Of a stretch of 64,000 bases of DNA, positions 1 through 9,586 are shown in pieces; the stretch's first letter is position 1; the number at the start of each line of letters is the position of its first letter. Under the pieces are notes generated by a model that worked only from the letters and a program-made list of their open reading frames with translations, did no database searches and was not told where the DNA came from. The translations under genes were made by a program, and so were the position numbers. Origin of the DNA: Campylobacter devanensis. GTDB lineage: Bacteria > Campylobacterota > Campylobacteria > Campylobacterales > Campylobacteraceae. The DNA lies in assembly GCF_002139915.1 (NCBI RefSeq), contig NZ_CP018788.1:930001-994000 (forward strand). The letters run 5' to 3'.

Positions 1-318
1 AATGCAAAAGAAATTTTAATATCTAAAAACCCATCTTTATATGCTCTTTTTGCAATTAAAACAGCTGATTTAAACTCAACTACAATTATAGATGAGGCGA
101 TCAATTTAGAGATCGATCCGCTTTTAAAAGAAATTTTAGTAAATTTAAAAGGCCAAGAATCGGCTAAAATTTTATCAAATTATAATGCTTTAATCGATGG
201 TTATGAACTATTAAAAGATGGCAAAACCGATGCTGCAAAGGCTGAATTTGCAAAAATTCCTCTTAATTCACCACTTCAACAAATTGCTAAAAATTTAGAG
301 CATTATCAAGGAAAATAG
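1..318 (+). CDS. C-terminal part of a conserved protein, possibly YfgM/TPR-like (partial)
   Basis: The reading frame is open from the window edge to the TAG at 316-318, giving about 105 C-terminal residues; the start lies upstream of the window. The visible part is helical and soluble-looking, with an alanine- and leucine-rich pattern (ELLKDGKTDAAKAEF) resembling a tetratricopeptide-type unit. It ends one base before the BamB-like lipoprotein gene. In gammaproteobacteria the membrane-anchored TPR protein YfgM sits directly before bamB, so the context suggests a YfgM-like periplasmic protein. This is an inference from position and residue pattern only; the diagnostic N-terminal membrane anchor is not in the window. 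Confidence 0.6.
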   Translation, partial: NAKEILISKNPSLYALFAIKTADLNSTTIIDEAINLEIDPLLKEILVNLKGQESAKILSNYNALIDGYELLKDGKTDAAKAEFAKIPLNSPLQQIAKNLEHYQGK

Positions 319-319
319 T

Positions 320-1321
320 ATGAATTACAAAGCTTATATTCTATTATCTTTAACACTTTTTATACTTGTTGGTTGTTATACTAAAAGAGAGTATTATAAA
401 CCTGAGAGTGTATCTAGTAATATAGAATTTACTGGCTCATTAAGCTCAGCCATTCAACAAACTAGCAAATATGGTGCTGTATTAAAAAATGGTAGTGTGC
501 TGCTAAAAAGTGGAAAGATTATAGAGCTAAATTTGCTTAAAGATGATAACTTTTTAGGAGAGTATCAAGATAAGCTTTTAGTTGCTAATATTGATGGCTC
601 ATTTAAAGTATTAGTTGACAGTGATGAGTATTACACAAATAAATTTAACACTCGCATAGTCTCAGCCTCTATAAATGATAATCATCTAGCTGCTCTAAGT
701 GCTGATAACACTATATACCTTATTGATATGATTAGTGATACAATTCTTTTGGAGTATAATATCGGTATAGCCTATGCAATTGATGCAAAGATGGCAAATC
801 CAATATTTCTAAACTCAATTATAGTATATCCAACACTTGATGGTAAGATTATGATTGTTGATAGAGCTAATGGAAGAATTTTACGTGATGCAGTTGTTAG
901 TAGTGAGCCGTTTTTTAATAATATTATATTTCTTGATTTGCTAGGCGATAAAATGTTTGCAGCGAGTGCTACAAAATTTATGGCAATTGACCCTAATGGT
1001 GTTAAATATTATGATGGCCAAATAAAAGATGTTTTAATTTACTCTGGTAAAATTTATATTTTCTTAAAAGATGGAGTGGTAGAGATTTTGGATTTGGAGC
1101 TAAATAAAATTGGCAGTCAAAACTTTAAATTTGCCATATTTGCAGGTGCAATTCCACAAGATGATAAGCTATATATCTTTGAAAAAACCGGATATATGTT
1201 TATAACAGATCTAAATTTACAAAATACTCAAGTAATTGAGCTAGACTCAGAAATTAGCAAAAAAAGCTTCACAGGTGCGGACGCTTTCTACTATGATAAT
1301 GAGATATTAAAATTAAAATAA
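320..1321 (+). CDS. BamB-like beta-propeller outer-membrane lipoprotein
   Basis: A 333-residue protein with a lipoprotein signal peptide: hydrophobic stretch at residues 7-18 and lipobox LVGC with Cys19 as the likely lipidated residue. The rest shows repeated beta-strand blades (VLKNGSVLLKSGKIIELN, LLVANIDGSFKVLV, IIVYPTLDGKIMIVDRANG), typical of PQQ-like beta-propellers such as BamB, the accessory lipoprotein of the outer-membrane protein assembly machine. It starts one base after the preceding gene and its TAA overlaps the ATG of the next, so it is part of an operon. BamB assignment rests on fold pattern, lipobox and context; another propeller lipoprotein is possible. Confidence 0.7.
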   Translation: MNYKAYILLSLTLFILVGCYTKREYYKPESVSSNIEFTGSLSSAIQQTSKYGAVLKNGSVLLKSGKIIELNLLKDDNFLGEYQDKLLVANIDGSFKVLVDSDEYYTNKFNTRIVSASINDNHLAALSADNTIYLIDMISDTILLEYNIGIAYAIDAKMANPIFLNSIIVYPTLDGKIMIVDRANGRILRDAVVSSEPFFNNIIFLDLLGDKMFAASATKFMAIDPNGVKYYDGQIKDVLIYSGKIYIFLKDGVVEILDLELNKIGSQNFKFAIFAGAIPQDDKLYIFEKTGYMFITDLNLQNTQVIELDSEISKKSFTGADAFYYDNEILKLK

Positions 1322-1647
1322 TGGATAATAGAATTTGTAATATTTTTAACCAGCGTAAAATTTTACTTAAAAATTTACGCACTCTTGATATTAAAGAATT
1401 TAGTAAAAAGCGTAATTATCAGCTATTTTTAGGAATAGATAAAAGCGGATTTTATAATCTTATCTTTTTTAGGGATTCAAAAAGTAGATTTGTGAGTAAA
1501 GAACTTGAGGAGCTAAGAGAAATTAGCGAACTTGTTAAGAGGAAATTTGATACAAACATAGTTAAATTTGGACTTTTTTACAGCTCGCCGATCTGTTCAA
1601 AGGTTCTAAAATCAAATTCAGATTGGAAATTTTATGATTTTATGTGA
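1321..1647 (+). CDS. Conserved hypothetical protein upstream of coaX
   Basis: A 108-residue basic protein without signal peptide or membrane segment. I do not recognise a domain. It has an N-terminal lysine/arginine-rich region (NQRKILLKNLRTLDIKEF), a beta-strand-like middle (YQLFLGIDKSGFYNLIFFRD) and a C-terminal helix ending in SPICSKVL. It is translationally coupled at both ends: its ATG overlaps the preceding TAA (TAATG), and coaX starts 14 bases before its end. That tight packing supports a real gene. Function unknown; a nucleic-acid or protein-binding role would fit the charge but is only a guess. Confidence 0.7.
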   Translation: MDNRICNIFNQRKILLKNLRTLDIKEFSKKRNYQLFLGIDKSGFYNLIFFRDSKSRFVSKELEELREISELVKRKFDTNIVKFGLFYSSPICSKVLKSNSDWKFYDFM

Positions 1648-2260
1648 TATTGGAAATACAAATGCCTCATTTTTTGATGGTAGAAGAGTTTGGAATTTAA
1701 CCATTGATGAATTTATGGCTTATGAGCCAACAGAAAAAATTTACTACATTAATGTAAATGATAAAGCTGAACAAAAACTTTTAAACCATTTATTTATCGA
1801 TATTTCATCATATATTAAGTTAAATAGCACATATATTGGTTTAGGCATTGATAGGGCTGCTGTATGCTATGCTATAAATAATGGCCTAATTGTAGATGCT
1901 GGAAGCGCTATAACTCTTGATTTAATGGCAAATGGTTGTCATATTGGTGGTTTTATAATTCCTGGGATATCTACAACACTTAAAAGTTTGCAAAATATCT
2001 CACCACGACTAAATTTGCCACTAAATACAAATATAGATCTAGATTGCCTACCACAACGCACACAAGATGCTATCAGCTATGGAATAATCAAACCAATTGT
2101 AAGTTTAATTAGCGATTTTTCAAGCCAAAAAACGATATATTTTACTGGCGGAGATGGGGAGTTTTTGTCTAAGTTTTTCTCTCAAGCTATCTATGATAGA
2201 ATGCTAATATTTCGTGGTATGCAAAGAGCGATAAATGAAAATAAGGAGATTTTATGCTAA
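1634..2260 (+). CDS. coaX: Type III pantothenate kinase
   Basis: Catalyses ATP-dependent phosphorylation of pantothenate, the first step of coenzyme A synthesis. The 208-residue protein opens with MILCDIGNTNASFFDG, the phosphate-1 motif (DxGNT) of the ASKHA-fold type III kinases. It carries GLGIDRAAVCYA, VDAGSAITLDL (the conserved DAGTA-like motif) and GGFIIPGIS, all diagnostic of CoaX, and is somewhat shorter than the family's usual 250 or so residues, as in other campylobacters. It overlaps the upstream gene by 14 bases and hisG by 7. coaD, a later enzyme of the same pathway, is at 10360. Confidence 0.93.
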   Translation: MILCDIGNTNASFFDGRRVWNLTIDEFMAYEPTEKIYYINVNDKAEQKLLNHLFIDISSYIKLNSTYIGLGIDRAAVCYAINNGLIVDAGSAITLDLMANGCHIGGFIIPGISTTLKSLQNISPRLNLPLNTNIDLDCLPQRTQDAISYGIIKPIVSLISDFSSQKTIYFTGGDGEFLSKFFSQAIYDRMLIFRGMQRAINENKEILC

Positions 2261-2868
2261 GTGTAGCATTACCAAAGGGTAGAATTGCTGAGCAGACTTT
2301 AGAAATTTTTAGCAAAATTTTTGGAAGTGAGTTTAAATTTGAAGATAGAAAACTCATTATGACAAAGGGTGAATTTAAATTTCTAATGGTGCGAAATCAA
2401 GATATCCCAACTTATATCACCGAAGGTGCTGCAGATATCGGTGTAGTCGGACTTGATGTATTAGAAGAGCATAGATGCGATGTGCTTAGATTGCTTGATC
2501 TTGGACTTGGGCGATGCAAGGTTTGCATTGGTATTAAAGAAAACCAAAGACTAGACTATAGCAAACCAGAGCTAAAAATTGCTACAAAAATGCCAAATAT
2601 TACCAAAAATTATTTTGACCAAAAAGGGATTGCAGTTAAGATTATTAAACTTTATGGTTCTATTGAGCTAGCTCCACTTGTTGGACTTAGCGATGCTATT
2701 GTGGATATTGTTGAAACTGGCACTACAATGAGACAAAATGGCCTAAAAGTAGCCGAAGAAATAATGACTAGTAGCGCTCATTTGATTGCTAATAAAAATA
2801 GTTTTATAACTAAACGTGATGAAATTTTATCACTTTATCATCAGATAAATAGTATAATCCAAAACTAA
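2254..2868 (+). CDS. hisG: ATP phosphoribosyltransferase, short form
   Basis: First enzyme of histidine biosynthesis: condenses ATP and PRPP. The 204-residue protein has the family signatures LSVALPKGRIAEQTLE at the N-terminus, DIGVVGLDVLEEH in the middle and the PRPP-binding loop IVDIVETGTTMRQNGLK near residues 149-165. It stops shortly after the catalytic domain and lacks the roughly 80-residue C-terminal ACT-like regulatory domain of long-form HisG. Short-form enzymes normally work in a hetero-octamer with HisZ, a HisS-like regulatory subunit. No hisZ is visible in this window; the hisS at 11404 carries normal synthetase motifs. It overlaps coaX by 7 bases. Confidence 0.93.
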   Translation: MLSVALPKGRIAEQTLEIFSKIFGSEFKFEDRKLIMTKGEFKFLMVRNQDIPTYITEGAADIGVVGLDVLEEHRCDVLRLLDLGLGRCKVCIGIKENQRLDYSKPELKIATKMPNITKNYFDQKGIAVKIIKLYGSIELAPLVGLSDAIVDIVETGTTMRQNGLKVAEEIMTSSAHLIANKNSFITKRDEILSLYHQINSIIQN

Positions 2869-2882
2869 ATTTAAGGCAAAAT

Positions 2883-3986
2883 ATGAGTCCATATATTTTT
2901 ATTCCACTATCTACGCTGATTTTTTTGGGAATAAATTTATATACTTATAAACGTCTTAAACAAAACTTGATATTGGTCAAATTTAAATGGAGTTTACGAG
3001 TAGTTTTTGGGTTAATATTTTTATTTGAAGTAGCCTATTTTATATCTATTAAAAGCTCTCCACTACCATCGCTAATCTATCAAATTTCTATCATCTGTAT
3101 TGGCGTGAGCTTTATGCTTTTTTGTACCATTTTACCATTTCATATTGCACTACTTTTTATTAGTAAACTTAGTAAAAATTCTCAAAAAATTGCCAAATTT
3201 ATAATAGATATCTGTGTAATTTTTGGCTTTTTTATGTATATTATAGTAGGTGCTTATAATGCTAATTTTAACACTATTATTACTACCAAAGAAATAAAGA
3301 TTAAAAATCTTAAAACTCCGCTAAATTTAGCCATAATTACTGATGTGCATATCGGACAATTTTATCAAAAAGATTTTATGGCCAGCCTTGTTGATAGGAT
3401 AAATTTACTCCGTCCAGATGCTTTACTAATCGTAGGCGATTTGGTTGATTTAAAAAGCGATGAGTTAAAAGACTTTCTTGAACCACTCAAAGGTGTTCAG
3501 AGCAAATTTGGTACTTTTATGGTTGTTGGAAATCACGAATATTATCATGGCCTTAGTGGGTTATTGAATAAATTTAAAGAGCTTGGAATTAAGGTTTTAG
3601 AAAATGAAAATCTTAATATTGGTGGAGTAAATTTAGCTGGTGTTTATGATATTACAGGCTTTAAAATGGGTGAGTTTGTTCCTGATTTTGTCAATGTATT
3701 TAATGGCATTAATCCAAATTTACCTACAATTTTGCTTACTCATCAGCCTCGTTCACTCAAATATTTAAAACGTGATGTAGATCTAGTTATTTGCGGACAT
3801 ACGCATGGTGGGCAGATTTTTCCATTTTCGTTCCTAGTATGGCTAAATCAAAAATATGTCTATGGGTTATATAATATCAATAATAATATGCAATTATATG
3901 TTAGCAGTGGTGCTGGGCTTTGGGGGCCACCTTTTAGAGTTGGATCAAATAGTGAAATAGTATATTTAAAGCTTTTAGGAGATTAA
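2883..3986 (+). CDS. Membrane-anchored calcineurin-like metallophosphoesterase
   Basis: A 367-residue protein with about four N-terminal hydrophobic segments (residues 3-20, 38-56, 62-95, 105-125) followed by a cytoplasmic-type or periplasmic-type metallophosphoesterase domain. All metal-binding motifs are present in order: ITDVHIGQFYQ (DxH), IVGDLVDL (GDxxD), VVGNHEYYHG (GNHE), LLTHQP and ICGHTHGGQIFPF (GHTHGG). This is the YkuE/LpxG-like arrangement; related enzymes hydrolyse phospholipid or nucleotide-sugar pyrophosphate bonds, but the substrate here cannot be read from sequence. An AAGG ribosome site lies before the ATG. The adjacent psd gene, one base downstream, suggests a link with membrane lipid metabolism. 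Confidence 0.85.
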   Translation: MSPYIFIPLSTLIFLGINLYTYKRLKQNLILVKFKWSLRVVFGLIFLFEVAYFISIKSSPLPSLIYQISIICIGVSFMLFCTILPFHIALLFISKLSKNSQKIAKFIIDICVIFGFFMYIIVGAYNANFNTIITTKEIKIKNLKTPLNLAIITDVHIGQFYQKDFMASLVDRINLLRPDALLIVGDLVDLKSDELKDFLEPLKGVQSKFGTFMVVGNHEYYHGLSGLLNKFKELGIKVLENENLNIGGVNLAGVYDITGFKMGEFVPDFVNVFNGINPNLPTILLTHQPRSLKYLKRDVDLVICGHTHGGQIFPFSFLVWLNQKYVYGLYNINNNMQLYVSSGAGLWGPPFRVGSNSEIVYLKLLGD

Positions 3987-3987
3987 T

Positions 3988-4782
3988 ATGGATTATAATA
4001 AATTTTCAAACTACTTTGGCCTGATAGCGCACTATAAATTCCCAAAATTACTTCAAAATGCTATAAATAATTGGTATGTTAAAAAATTTCAAATAGATAT
4101 GAGTGAGTTTAATCCCATTAGTAGCTATGATAGCTTAAACGCCCTATTTACAAGAGAGTTAAACTCTCCAAGAGCACTTGGTGATGGATTTGTTTCACCA
4201 AGTGATGGATTGTGCTTGGAGTGCCAAAAAGGTGATAATCTAAAAGCTTATAGCATCAAATCCAAAAGCTATAGCATAGATGAGTTACTAGGCAAATCTC
4301 TTGAAAAAGGCGAGTTAGATGGTGAGTTTGACTATCTAAATATCTATCTATCGCCACGAGATTACCATCACTATCACGCACCTTGCGATATGGAAATTAT
4401 AAGTCTAAACTACACACCTGGAACGCTTTTTAGCGTAGCTAGAAGCGCCCTTTTAAAGCATGATAATCTATACGCTAGAAATGAAAGAGTGGTATTAAAA
4501 GCAAGATTAGCTAATGATAAATTAATCTGGATGGTATTTGTAGGCGCTTTAAATGTAGGAAAGATGAAATTTGATTTTGAACCAAGAGTTAGCACCAATT
4601 CAAATTTATCTCCCGCTTTTTATAATTACAATAATTTAAGCTTAAAAAAAGGCGAACATATAGGCAATTTTGAGCTAGGCTCAACCATTGTTATAATCAG
4701 TCAAAATGGTGCTATAAACTACCAAATAAAAAGAGATATGACTCTAAAACAAGCCCAAAGCATAGCCCAAATAATAGGCTAA
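3988..4782 (+). CDS. psd: Phosphatidylserine decarboxylase proenzyme
   Basis: Makes phosphatidylethanolamine from phosphatidylserine at the inner membrane. The 264-residue proenzyme carries SPRDYHHYHAPCD (catalytic histidine region), FVGALNVGKMKF, and FELGSTIVIIS near the C-terminus. The LGST motif is the site of autocatalytic cleavage, which turns the serine into the pyruvoyl cofactor of the small subunit. Length fits the bacterial group without a long N-terminal extension. The start follows the metallophosphoesterase stop by one base with a GGAG-type ribosome site, so the two genes are one transcription unit. The convergent peptidase gene begins one base beyond. Confidence 0.95.
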   Translation: MDYNKFSNYFGLIAHYKFPKLLQNAINNWYVKKFQIDMSEFNPISSYDSLNALFTRELNSPRALGDGFVSPSDGLCLECQKGDNLKAYSIKSKSYSIDELLGKSLEKGELDGEFDYLNIYLSPRDYHHYHAPCDMEIISLNYTPGTLFSVARSALLKHDNLYARNERVVLKARLANDKLIWMVFVGALNVGKMKFDFEPRVSTNSNLSPAFYNYNNLSLKKGEHIGNFELGSTIVIISQNGAINYQIKRDMTLKQAQSIAQIIG

Positions 4783-4783
4783 A

Positions 4784-5563
4784 TCAACTACTAGCTTTTA
4801 GCTTAGCTGCTAGGGCTTGTAAATTTTTTATCCTATTTTCATGACTTGGGTGAGTGCTTAAAAACTCCAATCCACCATCACCTGAATGCTCTTGCATCTT
4901 CGTCCATAACGACGCTGCACCATCTGGGTTAAATCCCGCCATATACGCAAGCTCTAGCCCTATTTCATCGCTCTCATTTTCGTGCGAACGGCTAAAAGGC
5001 AGAGATATCCCCACATTAGCAGCCAAATTCGCAACTCCTAAAATAGTATTATCCACCCCAAAAACCGAAGCTACATTGATTAATCCACTCTTTATCATCT
5101 CTTGGCTTTGTTGCTCTCTTACATGCTCTCTTAAGGCGTGAGCAATCTCGTGAGCTAGGATAAATGCTATCTCATCATCATTTAAATTCAACTTCTCTAT
5201 AATCCCTGTATATACAGCTATCTTGCCACCAGCCATACACCACGCATTGATAGTATCACTCGTAATTACATTTATCTCCCAATTCCACTTTGTGCTATCT
5301 TGTCTAAAATATGAAGTTTTAGCAATTAATCTATTTGAGATATTTTTAACCCTATTTGTAAGTTTTGGGTCTTTATTTAGAGTATTTGACGCTTTTGCTT
5401 TTTGTATCACCTCGCCATAAGCTTTAGCAGATGCTTCATTTATCTCATCGCTAGATATCAGCATTAGCTGCGTTCTATCAACTTCTGAGCGGCCTACATT
5501 TGTGGTATTTTGCATACAACCAACAAAAAATATAAGAGCAAATATCAATATAAATTTTTTCAT
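4784..5563 (-). CDS. M48-family zinc metallopeptidase, lipoprotein
   Basis: A 259-residue peptidase with a lipoprotein signal (FFVGCMQN, lipid-bearing Cys16). The zinc site is the HExxH of FILAHEIAHALREH around residue 140, and the third ligand is in ENESDEIGLELAYMAGF. This matches LoiP/BepA-type periplasmic M48 proteases that help quality control of outer-membrane proteins. It is shorter than BepA and lacks TPR repeats, so LoiP-like is the closer match. The gene is transcribed away from the DAHP synthase gene and converges on psd with a one-base gap. Membrane location is inferred from the lipobox. Confidence 0.9.
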   Translation of the reverse strand: MKKFILIFALIFFVGCMQNTTNVGRSEVDRTQLMLISSDEINEASAKAYGEVIQKAKASNTLNKDPKLTNRVKNISNRLIAKTSYFRQDSTKWNWEINVITSDTINAWCMAGGKIAVYTGIIEKLNLNDDEIAFILAHEIAHALREHVREQQSQEMIKSGLINVASVFGVDNTILGVANLAANVGISLPFSRSHENESDEIGLELAYMAGFNPDGAASLWTKMQEHSGDGGLEFLSTHPSHENRIKNLQALAAKLKASS

Positions 5564-5649
5564 ATTTTTCCTTAAAATTTATTTTGGTGATTCTATCCAA
5601 TTTTATCTAGCAAAATCCTAAATTTGCTAGAATTTAAGATTTATTTGGC

Positions 5650-5655
5650 TATAAT
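5650..5655 (+). promoter_or_regulatory. Predicted sigma-70 -10 box upstream of the DAHP synthase gene
   Basis: The sequence GGCTATAATC places a consensus TATAAT 32 bases before the ATG at 5688, in the divergent intergenic space after the M48 gene. Campylobacter promoters typically show a clear -10 box with little -35 conservation, which fits. An AAGG ribosome site follows at 5678-5681. Confidence 0.55.
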
Positions 5656-5687
5656 CACGCATTTTATAGAAATTCAAAAGGTTAAAA

Positions 5688-7037
5688 ATGAGCAAATGGA
5701 ATAAAGATAGTTGGAGAGATTATAATATTTTACAACAACCGGTGTATCCCGATACTAGCAAGCTTAGAGAGTGTGAAGATAAGCTTAGCAAACTACCACC
5801 ACTTGTATTTGCAGGTGAGGTTAGAAATCTCAAAGATGAGCTAGCTAAGGTCACTCAAGGCCATGGCTTTTTACTTCAAGGTGGAGATTGCGCTGAGAGC
5901 TTTGCTAACTTTAATGCAGTAAATATCCGTGATATGTTTAAGATTATATTACAAATGGCAATTGTCCTTACCTTCGCTGGTGGCTGTCCTGTAGTCAAGG
6001 TCGGTCGTGTAGCGGGTCAATTTGCCAAACCTAGAAGTAGCGATTATGAAGAGATAAATGGGGTTAAGCTCCCTAGCTATAGAGGCGATATCATAAATGG
6101 ATTTGAATTTAATGAATCAGCTAGAGTCCCAGATCCTAAAAGAATGATAGATGCCTACTATCAAAGTGCATCTACGCTAAATCTTCTAAGGGCATTTTCA
6201 CGAGGTGGATTGGCTAATTTGCATGAAGTTCATAGATGGAATTTAGGATTTGTAAAGCGAAGTGAATTAGATGAAAAATTCGAAAAACTAGCTTCCGAGC
6301 TTACAAATGCTCTTAAATTTATGGAGGCTTGTGGGGTTACAACCTCTAATACTCCAACACTAAGCGAAACCAAATTATACACTTCTCACGAAGCACTTTT
6401 ACTCCCATATGAAGAGGCTCTTACAAGGGTTGATAGTTTAAGCGGAGATTGGTATGACTGCTCTGCTCACATGCTTTGGATAGGTGAGAGAACTAGAGGA
6501 GTTGATGATGCTCATGTCCATTTCTTAAGCGGAGTTAAAAATCCAATCGGATGCAAAATCGGCCCAAATGCCACAGCCGATGATGTGATAAAATTAGCCA
6601 ACAAACTAAACCCAAATAACGAAAATGGCCGCCTAAATATCATCATCAGAATGGGAGCTGATAAGATAGAGAGTCGCTTGCCAAATATCTTAAAAGATAT
6701 TAAATCCGAAGGTCTAAATATCTTATGGAGTATTGATCCTATGCATGGCAACACGGTAAAAGCGTCAAATGGATATAAGACTCGTGAATTTGATAATGTT
6801 TTAAGAGAGGTTAAGAGCTTCTTTGATATCCATCACGCTTGTGGCACCATACCTGGGGGCGTCCATTTAGAGATGACAGGCCAAGATGTTACAGAGTGTA
6901 CTGGTGGTGCATTTAAGGTGACTCAAGAGGCCCTTGCTAGTCGTTATGAGACTCAATGCGACCCAAGACTAAATGCCGATCAAGCCTTAGAGCTTGCCTT
7001 CTTAATCGCAGATGAAGTGAAAAAATCTCGCTCATAA
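5688..7037 (+). CDS. Class II 3-deoxy-7-phosphoheptulonate (DAHP) synthase
   Basis: Condenses phosphoenolpyruvate with erythrose-4-phosphate, the entry step of the shikimate pathway. The 449-residue length and motifs are those of plant-like class II enzymes: [11 protein letters not shown] (metal-binding Cys), [40 protein letters not shown]-type segment, [25 protein letters not shown] and [12 protein letters not shown]. It is unrelated in sequence to the AroF/G/H class I enzymes of E. coli. It is a single-gene unit between its own promoter and a hairpin terminator overlapping its stop codon. Confidence 0.95.
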   Translation: MSKWNKDSWRDYNILQQPVYPDTSKLRECEDKLSKLPPLVFAGEVRNLKDELAKVTQGHGFLLQGGDCAESFANFNAVNIRDMFKIILQMAIVLTFAGGCPVVKVGRVAGQFAKPRSSDYEEINGVKLPSYRGDIINGFEFNESARVPDPKRMIDAYYQSASTLNLLRAFSRGGLANLHEVHRWNLGFVKRSELDEKFEKLASELTNALKFMEACGVTTSNTPTLSETKLYTSHEALLLPYEEALTRVDSLSGDWYDCSAHMLWIGERTRGVDDAHVHFLSGVKNPIGCKIGPNATADDVIKLANKLNPNNENGRLNIIIRMGADKIESRLPNILKDIKSEGLNILWSIDPMHGNTVKASNGYKTREFDNVLREVKSFFDIHHACGTIPGGVHLEMTGQDVTECTGGAFKVTQEALASRYETQCDPRLNADQALELAFLIADEVKKSRS

Positions 7038-7062
7038 GCTATGGCCTTTGCCATAGCTTTTA
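7036..7062 (+). terminator. Rho-independent terminator after the DAHP synthase gene
   Basis: A perfect 10-bp stem (7036-7045 with 7050-7059) encloses a four-base CTTT loop and is followed by a short T-rich stretch. The stem begins inside the TAA stop codon, so the hairpin forms right at the end of translation. Confidence 0.8.
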
Positions 7063-7107
7063 TTGATATAATTTAAATTCCAAATAACTATATAAGCATA
7101 TTTTTGG

Positions 7108-7113
7108 TATAAT
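7108..7113 (+). promoter_or_regulatory. Predicted -10 box for murA
   Basis: GGTATAATCC gives a consensus TATAAT 32 bases before the chosen murA start (7145) and about 45 bases after the preceding terminator, which makes it the natural promoter for murA-moeA. Confidence 0.55.
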
Positions 7114-7144
7114 CCATCACTATTTTTTACACAAGGTGATATAT

Positions 7145-8404
7145 ATGGATTATCTACAAATCAAAAGATCAACAAATTTAAAAGGCAAAATCACAATTAG
7201 TGGCGCCAAAAATGCCGCTTTGCCGATAATCGCTATGACAATTTTAGCAAAAAATAGAGTAACAATCCAAAATACACCTCAAGTTGCTGATATAAAAACA
7301 TTGATAAAACTACTACAAAATTTAGGCGCTAAGGCTGAATTTAAAAACTCAACCCTACAAATAGATACCGCAGATATAAACTCCACAAAAGCGACATACG
7401 ATATTGTCCGCACTATGCGTGCTTCAATTTTAGTCCTAGGGCCACTACTTGCTAGATTTGGCCATTGCGAAGTCTCGCTTCCTGGAGGGTGCGCTATTGG
7501 GGCTAGGCCAATTGACTTACATCTAAGTGCTTTAGAGAAAATGGGCGCTAAAATTGAGATAAAAGATGGCTATGTGATAGCCGATGCCAAAGATGGATTA
7601 AATGGAGCTAATATCGTTTTTGATAAGATCACAGTTACAGGCACTGAAAACATCATAATGGCTGCGGCCTTAGCAAATGGAGTTACTAAGATATTTAACG
7701 CAGCCAAAGAGCCCGAAGTCGTCCAACTATGTGAAATTTTAAACCAAAATGGCGTCAAAATAGAGGGCATCGCAACAAGCGAGCTAACGATACACGGAAC
7801 AAATAAAAATCTTATAAATTTAGATGAAATCACAGTAATACCTGATAGAATAGAAGCTGGAACTTATATGTGCGCTGTGGCGATTACTGGCGGGGATGTT
7901 ACAATAGAAAATATAAATCCCGATCACCTAGTAGCGATCACTTCCAAGCTTTGTGATATGGGAGTTGAGTGTAAGCTTAGCCAAAATTCAATAAGAGTAA
8001 TTAGCGATGGCAATTTAAAACCATGTAATATCATCACAACCGAATTCCCCGGCTTCCCTACCGATATGCAAGCGCAGTTTATGGCTCTAGCATCTATCGC
8101 TGATGGCGTATCTAGCATTGATGAGAGACTTTTTGAAAATCGTTTTATGCATGCTAGTGAGTTATCTCGCATGGGCGCTGATATAAAACTAAATGGCCAT
8201 ATCGCCACCATAACCGGAGGCAGTTTAAATGGCGCTGATGTGATGGCGACTGACTTAAGAGCTAGCTCAGCACTAATAATTGCAGCTCTAAGAGCCGAAG
8301 GAATAACTAGAATTCATCGTATCTATCACCTTGATCGTGGTTATGAGAATTTAGAATCCAAACTTACAGCTATTGGTGCTAATATAAAAAGACTTAGCGA
8401 GTAA
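7145..8404 (+). CDS. murA: UDP-N-acetylglucosamine 1-carboxyvinyltransferase
   Basis: First committed step of peptidoglycan synthesis: transfers enolpyruvate from PEP to UDP-GlcNAc; target of fosfomycin. Signatures: [17 protein letters not shown] near the N-terminus, the active-site loop [16 protein letters not shown] with the catalytic cysteine present (fosfomycin-sensitive type), [16 protein letters not shown], and [22 protein letters not shown] at 7136 would add three residues, but the AAGG ribosome site at 7133-7136 overlaps that codon and is correctly spaced for the ATG at 7145, so I use 7145 (419 residues). moeA follows three bases later. Confidence 0.95.
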   Translation: MDYLQIKRSTNLKGKITISGAKNAALPIIAMTILAKNRVTIQNTPQVADIKTLIKLLQNLGAKAEFKNSTLQIDTADINSTKATYDIVRTMRASILVLGPLLARFGHCEVSLPGGCAIGARPIDLHLSALEKMGAKIEIKDGYVIADAKDGLNGANIVFDKITVTGTENIIMAAALANGVTKIFNAAKEPEVVQLCEILNQNGVKIEGIATSELTIHGTNKNLINLDEITVIPDRIEAGTYMCAVAITGGDVTIENINPDHLVAITSKLCDMGVECKLSQNSIRVISDGNLKPCNIITTEFPGFPTDMQAQFMALASIADGVSSIDERLFENRFMHASELSRMGADIKLNGHIATITGGSLNGADVMATDLRASSALIIAALRAEGITRIHRIYHLDRGYENLESKLTAIGANIKRLSE

Positions 8405-8407
8405 GAT

Positions 8408-9586
8408 ATGAGAGTCGATGAAGTATTTGATTTAATTAGTAGTATTAATGTGCTAAATGGAAGCGAGATTGTGCCACTTTATATGGCAACTAATAGAGTT
8501 GTAGCTAGAGATATTATAGCTACTAGAACTCTTCCAGCATTTGACAACTCAGCACTTGATGGCTACGCCTTTGCCTATGCTGATATTAAAAATCCTCTAA
8601 AAATCAAAGGGACGATTCTAGCAGGCGATAAAAATATCTATCAAATCGGTTCAAATGAGTGCTATAAGATTATGACTGGAGCTATATTTCCTAATGGTGC
8701 TGATACTGTTGTAATGATAGAGAATGAAAAATTAGATAAAAATGGTAATTTAATAGTTCCACTAGATACTCCACCAAATAACGCTAGAAAAATCACTGGA
8801 GAAGAGATTAAATCTGGTGAGCTTTTACTAAGTAAAAACTCACCACTAACTCCAGCAAATATAATGCTTTTAGCTGCTCAAGGTATTAGCTATGTAAATG
8901 TTATTAAAAAGCCAAAAATTGCTATCTTTAGTAGTGGGAATGAGATTTATGAGCCGTGGGATAGCTGCGATACTCTTTCTGTATATAACGCAAATGGTTT
9001 TGGGATAATGGCTGCACTTAGCCAAAATGGCTTTGAAAGTGAATACAAAGGTGTTTTAAAAGATCAAATTTCAACTATTAAAGAGGCTCTTGAGAGTTGC
9101 ATTAACTATGATATTATTATCACAAGTGGCGGAGCAAGCAAGGGTGAAGCTGATTATATGAGTGAGGTTTTAGATTTACTTGGTTTTAAAATACTTTTTA
9201 ATTCAATTGATGCGCGCCCTGCAAAACCTACTAAATGCTATAAAAAAGGTGATAAGTTTATCTTTGTCCTGCCAGGTAATCCGATGTCATGCCTACTAGC
9301 TACATATATCACTGTTTTACCGCTAACTAAAAAACTAGCCGGATTTAGTGAATTTTTGCCTCAGATGCAAATTGCTAAATTCAAAGGCAACTTAAAACTC
9401 AAAGCCAGTAGAGCAAATATTGTAATAGGAACAGTAAAAAATGGCGAATTTAGGGCTACAAATAATAATATTTATAGCCCTTCAATGATAAAACCTATCT
9501 CTTTATCAAATTTTATATATATTTCTAATATCGGTGAAAGCGGCATTGAGGATAATAAAGAGATAAAAATTTTTAAAATATCTTGA
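8408..9586 (+). CDS. moeA: Molybdopterin molybdenumtransferase
   Basis: Inserts molybdate into adenylylated molybdopterin, the last step of molybdenum cofactor synthesis. The 392-residue protein has the MoeA domain order: N-terminal DNSALDGYAFAYADI, KIMTGAIFPNGADTVVMIE, then the MoaB-like domain with ITSGGASKGEADYM and FVLPGNPMSCLLATY (PGNPxS), and a C-terminal beta domain. It follows murA by three bases with weak spacing. Its TGA stop lies inside the -35 box of the tRNA-Gly promoter (TTGACA 9583-9588). Confidence 0.94.
   Translation: MRVDEVFDLISSINVLNGSEIVPLYMATNRVVARDIIATRTLPAFDNSALDGYAFAYADIKNPLKIKGTILAGDKNIYQIGSNECYKIMTGAIFPNGADTVVMIENEKLDKNGNLIVPLDTPPNNARKITGEEIKSGELLLSKNSPLTPANIMLLAAQGISYVNVIKKPKIAIFSSGNEIYEPWDSCDTLSVYNANGFGIMAALSQNGFESEYKGVLKDQISTIKEALESCINYDIIITSGGASKGEADYMSEVLDLLGFKILFNSIDARPAKPTKCYKKGDKFIFVLPGNPMSCLLATYITVLPLTKKLAGFSEFLPQMQIAKFKGNLKLKASRANIVIGTVKNGEFRATNNNIYSPSMIKPISLSNFIYISNIGESGIEDNKEIKIFKIS

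Noticed and set aside
7136-7144. GTG start three codons earlier for murA
   Set aside because: The codon overlaps the AAGG ribosome site that fits ATG 7145.
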